DNA of 64,000 nt from Plantago major (lineage: Eukaryota > Streptophyta > Magnoliopsida > Lamiales > Plantaginaceae). This document shows, one piece after another, positions 11,578 to 24,080 of the stretch. The stretch's first letter is position 1; the number at the start of each line of letters is the position of its first letter. Made by a program: the position numbers and the translations under genes. The notes beneath the pieces were generated by a model. The model had not been told where the DNA came from and did no database searches. It saw only the letters and a list, made by a program, of their open reading frames with translations. The stretch spans positions 4,949,001-5,013,000 of the forward strand of contig CM048843.1 in the NCBI GenBank assembly GCA_026545765.1. The letters are read 5' to 3'.

Positions 11578-11730
11578 CATATTTTTTCACCCCCGACATG
11601 GCTTCCTCACAAATTTCTACAAGATAATCTACATCCATGGCTTCCTCACAAATTTCTACAAGATAATAATCTACATTTTTTTTCACCCCCCGGCATGGCT
11701 TCCTCACACCGGCAACAACTACATACCAAA
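11578..11730. repeat. Short tandem repeats in the 3' region of the protease gene
   Basis: ATGGCTTCCTCACAAATTTC with ACAAGATAAT and the (T)nCACCCCC spacer recurs two to three times with a unit of about 45-60 bases. It lies 160-310 bases past the stop codon, so it may be in the 3' UTR. Confidence 0.6.
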
Positions 11731-11887
11731 AAGACGCTCTGCCTTCAGCAGCAACAGTAACCACAACTAACTTAGAACCATCACCAAATAAAGCACCAGC
11801 TGCACTTCCTAGAGAACATTGACAAAAGATTCCAGAAGGTTTTCCGAGTCCTGCTTCACAAATGGAGTTCCTAGAGATAAATTTGAG

Positions 11888-14800
11888 TCATAAGCTTTCA
11901 GGGGGAGCGATCCGCCTCCTTTTCAGCGAATTCTGCTCCTCTGAGTCAGAGGGAGTGGTTGGCATCCGTTTTGGAGTAAGCTGCTGCTCTGAGTCTGGCC
12001 TTGACTCGTCCTTGATAACATTAGCTTTAATGTCATCAGAAGTGATAAGCTCCGCTGGCAACTCGTTTGCTGCTTCAGACACTTCTGCTATATTTTGAGA
12101 AGCATTTTTTTCATGGGTCTCAATAACATTCCTGGGTTCAGCATCATTAAGCATATCCCTGGGAGGTGATTCTAAACTCATAGTCAGGTTCTCTGTCACT
12201 GGCAATGACACACATTTAGATCTGTCAATTTCAGCACCTTCGGTGGCCTCTACATCTGATGCATCTTCAATGTCATTTCCACTTGGATGTGCGTCAATAT
12301 CATTTGCTGCAAGATCACACGGATATAATGCAAGATGTCCTGACGAACAAGGAAAGCCATTTGCACCTGTTGGTAATCCATCTTGATGCTGGAAGGTTGG
12401 TTCTAACAAAGAAAAACATTTACCAGCTTCTGCGCTCTCCTGCAGAAGGCATATATAATCATGACAACCATCCATAATTAAAAAAAAAAGTCCAACTCTT
12501 TCCATATGCTAGTAGGTTATTCTACCAGCAGCTTTGCAACTGCACTTACTGTTCACGTGGTATAATGTTAAGACAGAATATTAGCTCAAGTTACTCATCA
12601 TTGTGGTGATTTTCTTGATTTCGGACAAAATCCCTAACGTTAAGGATCCCTGCAACTTAATAAGCGTACACTTCCATCTGGAAGAAAATAATGGATACAC
12701 AAAATATTACATGTATCTATATATGTAAACGCTTAAAATACTCAATGCAAGCATAATTTCATAAAACATAGATTATTTATCCTTTTTGTTAAACAAAAGG
12801 TAAGAAAGAAATAAATAGTTACATAGAAGAGAAAAGAAAAGAGAGAGCACCTCTGTTATGGAATCAAGTCTTGCCATCCTATTTAGGCATCCTTTCTGCT
12901 CATAATCCTGCCAGGGTGTATCACTAAAAGATTCTGAAACAGATCCAGACTCAAACAAATCCTTCAAAACCAATCCCGGACTTCTTGTGCACTGGGCACT
13001 ACTTATAGTTGAAGCCTCCAGCAAAGTCATCTCAATGCCCTGGCCAGCCTCAGGGCATACTGAAGTTTCCTGAAATCTTGGTAAAGCACAGGACTCGCCC
13101 AAAAGCTCTAAGCCATTTCCACAGCCATCAGTATTTGAAGGACCATCAGGCAAACAATGTGTGCCATTCCCACCACTGGAAGAACAGTCTTCAGAATGAC
13201 CATCGATGAGATTATCAATTAACTTTTCTATCCGTACTCTCTTAATGGAAGCTTCTTCAGGCGGAAACCAATCAGCACAGAGCTGTAAAAAGGACACAAA
13301 GTTACTTCGGCGGTAAGATTTGTGGTATGCAAGCATGGTGAAGGGGAAGGCCGTGCACTTACAAACTTGGAGGATGATGCAATCTTATGTATATTGAAGT
13401 TAGCGGGAACATATTCCAGAAAAAGCTCTACATAATGAAGCAAGAAAAGGCCACAGTCATACGAGTTCTGCTGCTGAGGTAGCTGCACGGCAAAAAGGCC
13501 AGAGTCAAGAATCTAATTACAGCTAAGAAGGCCTTGACCACAAACATAACATGTTAATTTTATTCAAATTATTGTGAAAAAACTCGCCACAAATAATGAA
13601 TTAAATGACCTTAGCAAGTCAGCAAGAGAGACACAAGAGTTTTTGGAGACTTTCCAGGTATCTAAGCAAACTCCTTCAAGCCTAAACCTTGAACACAGAT
13701 AATAACAATGGTACCTCAAGTGAGAAGAACTCCAAGGTCTTGAATTTTGAATATTGATCTTCACATGCGTCCTTCATCCTTTCTTTCCACTCCTCCCATA
13801 AATAACTGGAGTTTCAAGTTAAAGAGACGAATCAAAATGGTATTCACCAGGTCACGAATTAACAGATAGTAACACTGGCAGAAAAAGCAAGCTATACAAT
13901 TTGAGGACACATACAAGTTTAAAGTGGAAGCATGTGAAAGCCTACACAAAAAATTGTGTCCTTGCAAGGTATTTAGGTATAAATTCTACCTGAGTCACTT
14001 CATTTTTTGTAAGAAACTGTATTCGCCAAGAGTAGCTAGACCAGAGAGCTATTACGTTCAGGTCATTATTATGCCAGACTTTCTAGGAGGGGCCTTAAAA
14101 AAGAATAAGAGAAGGTATTTTACTATTTCAATACAGTGATCTTCAGAAGGCATAAAAAATTTCTTCAACATTTTGAATTGGTCATCAGAAATCAATTTCT
14201 CAGGGAAAAAGAAAGTGACAAATCCAAAAATCATTTGGGACAACAGAAGTAGCAGCATGGGTATCATATCATTAGGATGAGATGGATTTCATATAATCAT
14301 ACAAACTGCAGTGTACCACCTCCTCAAACCCCAGCGAGAAAGTCCAATCTAAGGACAGAAATTACTTATCTGCCATATTTTGTATTTTTTTACAATAACG
14401 CTAACTCACACAAGCCACACTCCAACAGGAACCCCTCACCTCTTACACCAGACCAAGCTGTTTACCACATGCTATAATACCAAACCAGACTCATGCATGG
14501 TTACCAGCATCCTGGCATAATGTCCCACAGATATTTACTCCTGCTCAACGTTTTACCCATTAGTGTGAAGCTGAAAAAGTAAAAATGTACCTCTGCATAA
14601 GGTCTTTAAGACCTGCATGACTTCCTTTGATAGAATCCATGTGTAATATACATGGAACTCTAGCTACATTTCCAGAATCAACATCTACAGAACGAGAAGG
14701 AAACATAGAAAACTGTTAACGCATAGAAATATATTATCAACGAGATAGTAATACCAGTTAATAACAACTTGCCTTTATAATTGGCAGCTTCTCCAAAATA

Positions 14801-17800
14801 ACATATAACCATAAGACTCCAGTGATAACTGCGCAACAGATTGCACAGTAAATCATGTTTGTTGCTTGACAATAGATTTAGCATTCAGAAGGAAGTTACT
14901 AGTAAGCTCTCTTACTTGTAGTTGACGGGAATAAATATGAAGTCCTTTTCAAGAAAATTTACTTTCCTTGTCCATTTACGAACACGCAGGAAAGCTGCCT
15001 TTGCATCTTGAGCACTGGATGGGTCTTTATCCATGTCAGCCAGTTTACGAAAGAAGAAACTGTTGAAGAAGTGGAACTTAATCTTTTCTTCTTCATTTAA
15101 CTTCGTCTTTAAGTATCTGCAAGAAGAGTAAATTCACTGTAAGCCGAGTAAAGAAAAAACAACTCAAGACAGGAACTATGTGATAATAACATCAGGGAAA
15201 TATTGGTATAATGCCAACATGCTTCCCATTAGTGCAGTAGAAAGAAAAGAAGTTATAGAACAACCAGTAAGATCGAACTTTTATCCCACTGATTATGGTT
15301 CTTCTTAGCTTGTGGTTTCCTTAAAATGATAATAAGCTTGAGGAAAGCCAAAAAGTTATATTACAGAAATATCCTCTATTTCATAGCAGCTGTCAGAGAA
15401 GATTCATAAGAATTTCTTTCCAGGAAGCTAGCAAACAACTGTTTGTGTAACTAATAGCCTGCTCAAAAGTTAAGAGAGAAGACACCATCTTGTAACAAAA
15501 CTTACTTGATGTAAAAGTCTATGATTGTATCATTGACAAACGTATCAGGCCGTAGCAAATCAACATCTCTCTTACTAATCGAAACAGCATCAGGATCACC
15601 TTTTGGATATACAACTTCATCAAATGGCTTATTAAAACTGCACAATGATTCTTAATTAGTATGTTTGATGTATATAAGCAAGAAAAATAATTTTGCATTT
15701 TGGTTTTGCAACAAGTGATAGAGACAGATCACAATTTTTAAAATGGCACAATTGTTTCCAGTCCAACTCCAACAAAGCAGGAGCAAGGGGAAGAAAAAAA
15801 AGTCCCTCGGGCACAAAAAGATATTTGTAATTTCCCTCGTAGGCAACACATTGGCCCTTTCAGTATAATCAACTCACTCCATACGACACATCCAAGATCT
15901 CAAGCCTATTTTACTTTATAACATTGATGATTGATAACAAATTTAGATTGTTAAATCATGGCAGATAGACTTGGTGCAAAGTGGTTGGAACATGGAACAC
16001 TATGGTCATGCTGATGAGCCCAAAAAATCTGAGAGATCCCTGACCATGTAGAAATGTGAAAGACGATCCAAAAACGACATACAAGGTCTGGAAACATTAC
16101 GGAACAGAAAATATTGACATCCAAGGAGCTCAATAAGAGATATTCTGAATAAATGTGGCTAATAATAGCCCCACAAGCGAGCAGAGAGTGATACAAAGAG
16201 CACAGATATGCTTCACATCTCTGGTGCAGTGCGAATTTCATGTCACCTTATGGTAACACATTGTGTATGAAATTTGTGTGTGGAACAATAACTCAATCTG
16301 CATATCAAGTGGCTAATGAAGAACTAATCATGAATTTTGTATGAAATTGACTGCATATGTTTACACCATTGAGTTATTTGTTACCTTAAGTTAGTTGCTT
16401 CTGTATCAAAACATGTACCATTAACTATATGTGAGTGCTATGCACAGGTCGCTTTATGCTCCATAAATAACTATGCTTACATAATAAGACCAACACAGAA
16501 TATCAAATCCTGATTGTTTCCTTTTACTTACTTGGGGAAATAGCTTTTTTGAGGGATCCGGGCTCTTGCTTCCTTCCATGTAGAACCTTTCTCCATTCCA
16601 GTACTAACCACGCAAACACGACTAACACCATCAGATTACAATATAATATTTTTTTAATGGTAAAAAGAATGACATACGGAACACGATCTGAAACTTAAGG
16701 TACTAACATAAATTAAATCTAAAGCACTTAATATTACAAGAAAATTTACTATGTGTAATTAATGAGAAACGACAGAAAAAATCTGATTCCATAATCTATG
16801 TAGCAGAAATGGAAGCAATCTTATAAAGCAAATCGAGAGACTCACTCAAGAAGGAGATCCCATAGTGCTCTATATTTCACGTTCAGAGATTCAATTGCTT
16901 CTTTTTTCTTGTGCCAGCTCGAGTCAATGGCTGAAAAGAGAAATTCCTGAATCCCTGATACATATAAAAGAAGAAGAAAAAACAGAGAGATAAGAGAAAT
17001 ATATCAGCATCATCAAAACTCTAACAGAGACATCCTACAAATAAAATTTTGCAAACCAAGACTGGGACAATGAACTCCAAAGACGTCTTATGCTTAAGAG
17101 AAGATATCACTTCAATGCACAAATTTTACCAAAGCCTACAAGCAGTAGCATGCTTGTATGTATTAGAATGTAATTTAATTTCTTTCTTAAAGTAATTTGC
17201 AAGAAAAGAAGCTAGTAATGTTAATGATATTTTGTGCTTCCAACAAACCAAAATTAAAGTAGAATGAAGTGCAACTCCTAATTTCTTCTACAAGAAGTTG
17301 AGATTTAATTAGAGCTCAAAAGCACATTGAGATTATATTGAAGCATCAACATCCAGAGCGACATGGGTCGACAAATTATATAGACTTTTCCCCCGTCTTA
17401 CGCATCCTAATCTTAGCAATTGATTATCTCACATGGTCAAGCCACATGATGTTCTACTCCCTCCATCCCATTAAGTTCTCGACAATTGATAATGGCACGG
17501 TAATCAAGAAGGGAGGGTCGGTAGGTGAGTATCTTTCTTTATTAGATGAGCGGCCGGTCTAATAACAAAAAATGTATTTGATAAGATGTAAGGAGTGTGT
17601 CGGGTATAATTGTTTATTAAATAAAGTGGCGGGCCAATGAATGGAAAGTGACCGTAGTGTTACCAAAAATAAAAAAGTTGAAAAATAAATGGAGTGAACA
17701 GAAAAGGGAAGTGTTCAGGATCAAATGGGACCGAGGGAGTATCACAAAGCATTACAAAGTGGACCAGCCAACCAATTACAGATCATGGCTCATTTGTAAT

Positions 17801-20800
17801 TTCTTCATAAACATCACACAGAGAAACAAGAATGACACGGTAGGAGAAAGAACCTTTGGCCAGGAAACAGAGACTAGTATTAACCAGGGAATAAAACATG
17901 ATACAACTAGTGGTTACCCTAACTGACCTGAAGTTGAATAAACAGTATCATTTCCTGTTGCATCATTTGAGATGAAATGGACTTTTATGATGCCTACCTC
18001 ACCCTGCACAAAGTTCACGAAATTAAAATGTCAAGGATCAATCTTCGACTTCATAAAACATTTAAAACATCAAAGGACATATTAATCTGATGTAAGGCTA
18101 TAAAACTTACTTGAGCACTCCATTGAGACTCTATTTTGACTATATCATCCATTTGCAAATGAAGATTCAAGGTGCTTCCAGTTTCATTGGAAGTTCTGTT
18201 ATTCACTTCAATATAACTTTTACAAAATTTCACCACATAGTCAAGATACTGCACTCCAGAGTAATATACATAATCGGGATAGAAAATAATGCCATCCGTG
18301 TCTTCATCCTGCCAATAGAACCCATATTTACTTGACTCGGTAACAATCACAATTAGAATATCTTGTTACTAATATAAAGGAAAATCATATCTGGCACACT
18401 CACCTTATTTACACTAGTACGATGGATTCTCCTATTATTTAGAAAAATTGCTCAAAAACTTAAACAATGTTTAAATCAACCAGCGAATATGAGCAAAACA
18501 GATCATCGAAATCTACAAACTCGTTCAAATCTAACAAGCCATACGATAAATTGAGAATGATCCGGAAACACAAATTGACAGAACATTCCACTTCAGACAG
18601 TGAAAGTTCCTCACGGAGTCATATTCTGTTATCAAACAGCAAAGATGAGCCAATAGAGAGCATAGAAAACTACAAGCTGGTTCGAATATAACAAGCCATA
18701 CCATACAAAGAGAATGACCCAGAAACACACCCGCAATTCCATATTCTTTTAGCAAATATTTTCCTATAAATTTGGAGGCATGATCACTAAGTCCTGGTCT
18801 AAAGACAGGCTAGATTTCCAGAACCCCGAACAACAAGAATTATCTGAGCTTACGGGCATTTAAAAATGTCTTGGAAACACTGATGTCCGTGGCATCTATG
18901 CTTTACAGATCTCAAATTCATTAATTGAACAAGACATAAGAAGCTACTAAATCTATCAGCTGGTAACCTTTAGCATGTACAAGTAAAAGGATCGATCTAG
19001 TCCCATCCTGGATCTGAGTTTAAACTTTAAACCAAAAAAAAATGTACATGCTTAATTTATTTCAGTAATAAGGCAACTAAGGGATCTGATAGATAGCAGT
19101 AACCCATGTGACTTAAAGAATTACCAAATAAGATTAAGCCGTTAATAACACTACCATCGTCACCAAATAATGAGCTTCTTTCATATTATGACTTCGTTTT
19201 ATTATTTGTATAATAAACGCTTATTTATTTCATATATTTGCCCCTGTTAGATTCTTAATTGTTTTACTGTGATAATGGTATAATTAGATATATAACTGTC
19301 AAGAGTCAAGACATCAAAATTAAGAGGGAAAAGTTGTACATGTAAGCTCATATTAGGCTAAATCTTAAACTAGTTTTTTACACGTGGAAAAATAAACGAG
19401 CACAAGTTTTAAGTTTAGGGCCAGAGAGTAAAACATTCTAATGTTTGTCAACTAAGCGCTTATTTGGCAAGGGCATGACTATTTTTGGATATTGAGTTTT
19501 AATATGTGATATCGGAAGCTAAAGAGGTGACTCCAGATCGGGAAAGAGATTGTTAATCATCAGATTAGTTAACCAGAACCTCGATCGACCGCACAAAGTT
19601 CAATAAACGTTGACTCCCATCCACAATTACAAATTTTATCTCTGGTAACATGATATAAAGGGTAAAAGTAGATACGGACGATTAAATAAAAAACTATTAA
19701 CATTGAAGTATTTAGTGTTTACCATATCCAAGCCACTGAAGTATTTATCAGATGAAGGATCATCAGAAGCATCTGTGACAGTGCAATAATGGTAATAAGG
19801 AAAAGGCCGTGCTGTTCTTTCTAGAGAGAGGGGAAAAAGAGGAAAAGATTTAAAGCAAGACTAAGAAAAGCATGAAATGAAACTGGATTGAATTAATCAG
19901 ACCACTGTCGCATCCGATTTGAGATGATGATCTCCGACTCATGCTCTCGTCATCTGGAGCCAAGCAATCTGACTTGTCCTGCATTAATACATGATTGATA
20001 AGCCAGCACGAGAAATCATCCTTTCTGGCTAATGTAAAACACACTATGGGTTGAAATTAAGACATACATTGCGAGAAAGATCCAAGAAGGCTCCTGATAG
20101 TGAACCAGACTCCGCACCAAGACCAATACTTTCATATTTGGTAATGTCTGACGTAATCCCTTTAGATTGATCATGACTTTCCAATTTTAACCGCATGAAA
20201 AGATTCAGCGAAGAACTATTATCATGATGCTCAGTCTCCAGATGGGTAGATGAATCTGTGGCCTTGCGATTGTGATCGGTGTTGCCAGCATCTGTCACCC
20301 CACATACTGCAGCTGCCATCTTCTTGGACGGAATGTCAGTTCCGCCAAAAACTACACATACGTAAACCGGACAAAGTGTATGAGACTTTAAAGAAAGCAA
20401 AATGCCATAAAATAAGGTTATACAAGTTTAGCCTGGAAAAGCTACAACATAATATAAACAAGCAACAATACAATGTTAGATTGGGAAGTCAATAATAGCT
20501 TGAGCCAATATCATTCAAGCTGGTCGAAGGAAGCACTTCCTCAACTCTCGATGTCAGATCAGTCATGAAACTAGATCAGACTTTAAAGATAAACAAAGGT
20601 CTAGAGTGGGAGATAAAGGCTAGGCTAATGCCTGCACCAGATACCCACCCCGACCCCTTGTCGTTCTGCCCACCTTGTCTGATCAGGTTGATTTTTCTTT
20701 CTCTTCCTGTAAATATTCAGTTATTCTATTCTAATCTTCCCTCTTGCCCTTTCTAATCAAATGACTGCTACATAAGATTATCAGTCCAGACACATCTAAC

Positions 20801-21179
20801 CAATTTCCTTAACGACTTCTTCCTAATTTCCATAAATAAATTAAAACCATCAAAACGCAACATTCAAACACTTGCCAGCAAAACAACCAATTAACGAGAC
20901 AGAATCAGTGAGAACATCAGCCCGATGCTTTCATGTAAAAGTTTTGAAAAAGGCAAATTCCAGATTATCATCGCAACACAGCACAAAATTCTCAATCAGA
21001 ACAGCATGAAAAACCTAGGAGAAATCGCGTAACACAAATGCGTTAAACTAAATCCAACCATTATCGCGCAACGAGAGCTGATCACTGAATTTTGATGCCA
21101 TCCTTTTGGAGTCCGTTTCAGTCAGCTCATCTTCTTCACGGAATTCAAACACGTCCAGGGATTTTGAAGAAATTTTCAT
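11888..21179 (-). CDS. ULP2: Ubiquitin-like-specific (SUMO) protease, ULP2 type, 16 exons
   Basis: This gene encodes a cysteine protease that removes SUMO from conjugates and trims chains, presumably in the nucleus. I assign exons 21179-21059, 20351-20068, 19978-19903, 19772-19723, 18308-18111, 18003-17928, 16954-16846, 16603-16532, 15637-15506, 15116-14916, 14828-14773, 14684-14591, 13805-13715, 13482-13363, 13282-12851 and 12439-11888. They sum to 2,664 bases (887 residues) with every junction in phase. The C48 core is complete: HFFNSFFFRKL, FIFIPVNY, the catalytic His in YHWSLMVICY (about 442), Asp in ILHMDS (about 475), and Cys in QQQNSYDCGLFLLHYVE (about 530). The long acidic, Ser-rich tail ends in a basic nuclear-signal-like KRRR. 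Intron 11 has a GC donor. It matches the family of Arabidopsis At1g09730 and At4g33620; I cannot tell which is the orthologue. The exon 1 donor (GTTGGA) is the weakest call. Confidence 0.93.
14771..14772 (-). other. Non-canonical GC splice donor of intron 11
   Basis: Exon 11 must end at ...TATAAAG to keep the protease frame into GATGTTGATTCTGG of exon 12, and the intron then starts GCAAGT. AG|GCAAGT is the usual strong context for plant GC-AG introns. No nearby GT preserves the frame. Confidence 0.75.
17457..17739. mobile_element. Stowaway MITE in intron 6 of the SUMO protease
   Basis: It starts CTCCCTCCATCCCATTAA and ends in the partial inverted complement CCGAGGGAG, with TA on both sides (17455-17456 and 17740-17741). 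It is 283 bp long, non-coding, and sits wholly within the intron between exons 6 and 7, away from the splice sites. Confidence 0.8.
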
Positions 21180-21817
21180 CGTTTGCTGTAATGTGTACGC
21201 ACCAGTTAGAGTGAGATTATCAGGTGAAACTTATAGATTAGGGTTTATAAAGGGGAGATTGATTTCCCATGTCATTCGGGAAATTTGGGTCATTTGGATT
21301 TCTCCACGGGTCTCTGCTATATAAGCTGGTCGGGAAATTGAGGGAGAGACTGAAGATTGGGTGCGGTTGTACTCTCTGCGGTCAATGCAATTCCAACTGA
21401 AGTCGTTTTACTCTTATTGGAGCCCCCAAGTCATGAACTAAGAAGCAAGTATACATAAAATTTTAAAAAATGAGTGAGATACAAATTTTGAAAGGTAAAA
21501 AATAAACATAAGACGAAGTGGAGGGAGTATCGTATACCGCGAACTATGTGCACGAATATTCGAACAATACACATTGTTATGACGTTATGCAAGTCAACGA
21601 TAGTTGTCTCAACATGGAGAGCTATCGAGCGGTAAAAAACTATGGCATGTGTCGTAATTCAATCTTGCATTCTCATTTATGCGAATTAAATGACTTTCAT
21701 ATAAGGTATGACATATGTTCATATACTCGAACATAAGTTGACTCGGCCAACACTTTAGGTTAATTTTCAACTTGTTGATCCCGGGTCAAGTGCGCATATT
21801 AAAGTATATAATAATAA
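21180..21817. other. Promoter-side flank of the SUMO protease
   Basis: The protease is transcribed leftward, so this is its upstream region. Apart from a TATA-like site near 21320, I see no gene. A GTGGAGGGAGTA end at about 21519-21530 hints at a decayed MITE. Confidence 0.5.
21317..21326 (-). promoter_or_regulatory. TATA-like box upstream of the SUMO protease
   Basis: The minus strand reads CTTATATAGC about 140 bases before the start codon at 21179, giving room for a leader of about 100 bases. Position and sequence suit a core promoter. Confidence 0.45.
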
Positions 21818-21967
21818 GGCTACATTAACTTTGGCTTCATTCGATTCGATTTCGATTCCATTCGATTCGATTCGATTCGATTCCATTCGATTCGATTCAA
21901 TTGATTCGGCTCGTCTTGATTCCTTCGTCTTGATTCGATTGAGTTCGATTCATTAAATTATTATTAT

Positions 21968-22070
<103 letters not shown>

Positions 22071-22328
22071 TTATCATTTATTTACACACCCGATCTTTTG
22101 TACGAGGAAAATAAGAAAATTTATCCAATTGAGTTATTTTCAACTTTTTTTCTTTCTTTCTTTTTAATACGACTTTTAGTAGATCAATGAAATAAAGAGT
22201 ATAGTTACAATTTGAACTAACAAAAAATCTACATGTTCAAAAACTCCAAAACAAGTTAAACCAAACCAAAAATCGGACCAAACTTTATAAAAATAATATT
22301 ATATATCACAAATATTGAAAAATGGCAT

Positions 22329-22640
22329 TTATTCCTCTATATAATCTTCCTCGAGCTCTATATTATCTTCCTCGGGCTCTATATTGCCTGGAATAGAGCG
22401 CCAAATTCTCAATGTCATCTCCTTGCGCACCTTGTTCATCGTTTCTTTCCTTGTCGGGTCCAATAAATCATTATCCACTCCACCTTGGACATTGATATCA
22501 TGTTGCAAAACTGGTATTTCAAGTTTACACATGCGCATAAAATTATGCAGAGTGAAGGTAGCAACAATCACGTATATTTGATATGTGTCTTCCATTTAAG
22601 GCATCGTATAAAGTACCTTACACGCGGCTGGTTTTAAAGT
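22329..22640 (-). pseudogene. Harbinger-type transposase, C-terminal remnant
   Basis: The minus-strand frame contains YVIVATFTLHNFMRM, which corresponds to the conserved ACxVLHNFIR block near the end of PIF/Harbinger (HARBI1/ALP1-like) DDE transposases. A short acidic tail follows. Only about 88 residues are open, and the frame is interrupted by a stop just upstream of the methionine at 22595. The DDE core and the Myb-like partner gene are missing, so the element could not move itself. Confidence 0.65.
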
Positions 22641-22904
22641 TTGTTATACAATAATAAATAAAAATGTAAAATGACAGAAAAAAGAGTAGGAAGAAAGTGA
22701 GAAAGATGACAAAAATAATATATTTTTTTAATTTTGATTATATATACAATCATATAATTGTTATTATTATTACACAATAATTTCTTGATTCGATTCGATT
22801 AGTTTGATTTGATTCTATTCGATTCCATTCGATTCGATTCGATTCGATTCGATTCAATTCGATTCGATTCGATTCAGTAAATTTCAGTTGAAAATAACAG
22901 AGCC

Positions 22905-23541
22905 TAATTCTAAACTGGCGCGTGGAGACATTTGTGTCTGTCAGGGTAAATATACTATCTATTACCGTCTATTAATATAGTAGTGATACGCAAATCTTAT
23001 TTCTTCATAATCTGCTTTATTCAATCTCAAAATCTGGAACATTGACTTCAATTTATCCACTCCTTATCTTCCCTTTGCATATTCATCACTTTTTTCTCCT
23101 TCAGATCTGTTTGCACGGATAATCGTCCAATTCACATATCCTCGTTTTGGACTATTTCCTTTTGTTTAGTTAAGCGTTGAGAATCAGAGAAAGAACATCT
23201 CTTTTTGGGGTCTCTCTTTCTTTTCATCAATCAATCGACATGGCTTTGTTCAAAGTTGATTAAGAAACTAAACTAATTGGTAAAGTGGGTTTATGAAGCC
23301 TCACATGTTATTTCACATTAGCATTCTTTATGTTAGTTGATGATTAATTCAGTGGTTTCAGTATTTTGGAGTAAGCTGCTATGGATTCCGCCGATGGAGA
23401 ATTGATGATGGGCATCGAAAAACTTCAAAAAAGGAGATTGTCTTTTTCTTTGCATATTGATTTTATGTGTTGTGTTTTGTGTTACTCGCAAGTATGGTTT
23501 GTCCAAAGAAGATAGTAGAAGACATATGTATGTAGCACTCT
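22905..23541 (+). other. Leader-like sequence next to the CACTA insertion
   Basis: The stretch is rich in CT-tracts (TCTCTCTTTCTTTTC) and has an ATG at 23381 that opens a short frame, MDSADGELMMGIEKLQKR. The CACTA element begins 161 bases later. It resembles the leader and first exon of a plant gene, but I recognise no family and find no continuation on the far side of the element at 42207. Confidence 0.3.
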
Positions 23542-23569
23542 CACTACAACAAACTGCTATATGTTGCCA

Positions 23570-23885
23570 AAACAGTAGCGATCCGTCGCTAAGTCCTTAG
23601 CGATGGATAAAAATGTCGTCGTCTCGCGGGAAGCAGGACGAAGGATAGATTATACGTCGCTAAATCGAGACGGATTTAGCGACGGATAAATATCCGTTGC
23701 TAAAAAGCAGATTTTTAATTTAAAAAAAAAAACAAAATTCTGCTATTTTAGCGACGGATAAATTATCCGTCGCCAATATAACGATGGATAATTTATCCGT
23801 CGCTAAAATAGCAGAATTTTATTTTTTAAATCTGCTTTTTAGCGACGGATAATTTATCTGTCGCCAAAAAAAGCAGATTTTTAAA
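23570..23885. repeat. CACTA left subterminal repeats
   Basis: Repeated GCGACGGATAAATTATCCGT-type palindromic words (TNPA-binding-like subterminal motifs) occur in both orientations, separated by T-rich or A-rich spacers around GCAGATTTTTAA. Confidence 0.85.
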
Positions 23886-24080
23886 TTTTTTTTTTTAATA
23901 ATTTGCAGCCTGTTTTCATATTTCACCTGTTTCACAAAATATACTGTCCGATAGTAAATCTAGAATAATGAAATTGTTTTAATTAAACATAAATCATTCT
24001 ACAAAAGTTAACAAACCATCCGTAATGAAAAACAATATCCGTACATAGTCTAAAGTATCAAAAAAAAAAAAAAACACAAG

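Noticed and set aside
21440..21530. Possible third Stowaway MITE (GTGGAGGGAGTA end)
   Set aside because: Only one end is recognisable; the supposed left end at about 21372 does not match its complement.
23570..23885. Array of near-palindromic repeats that could suggest a CRISPR or attachment array
   Set aside because: Spacers are not unique, the genome is plant, and the repeats are CACTA subterminal motifs mirrored at the other end.
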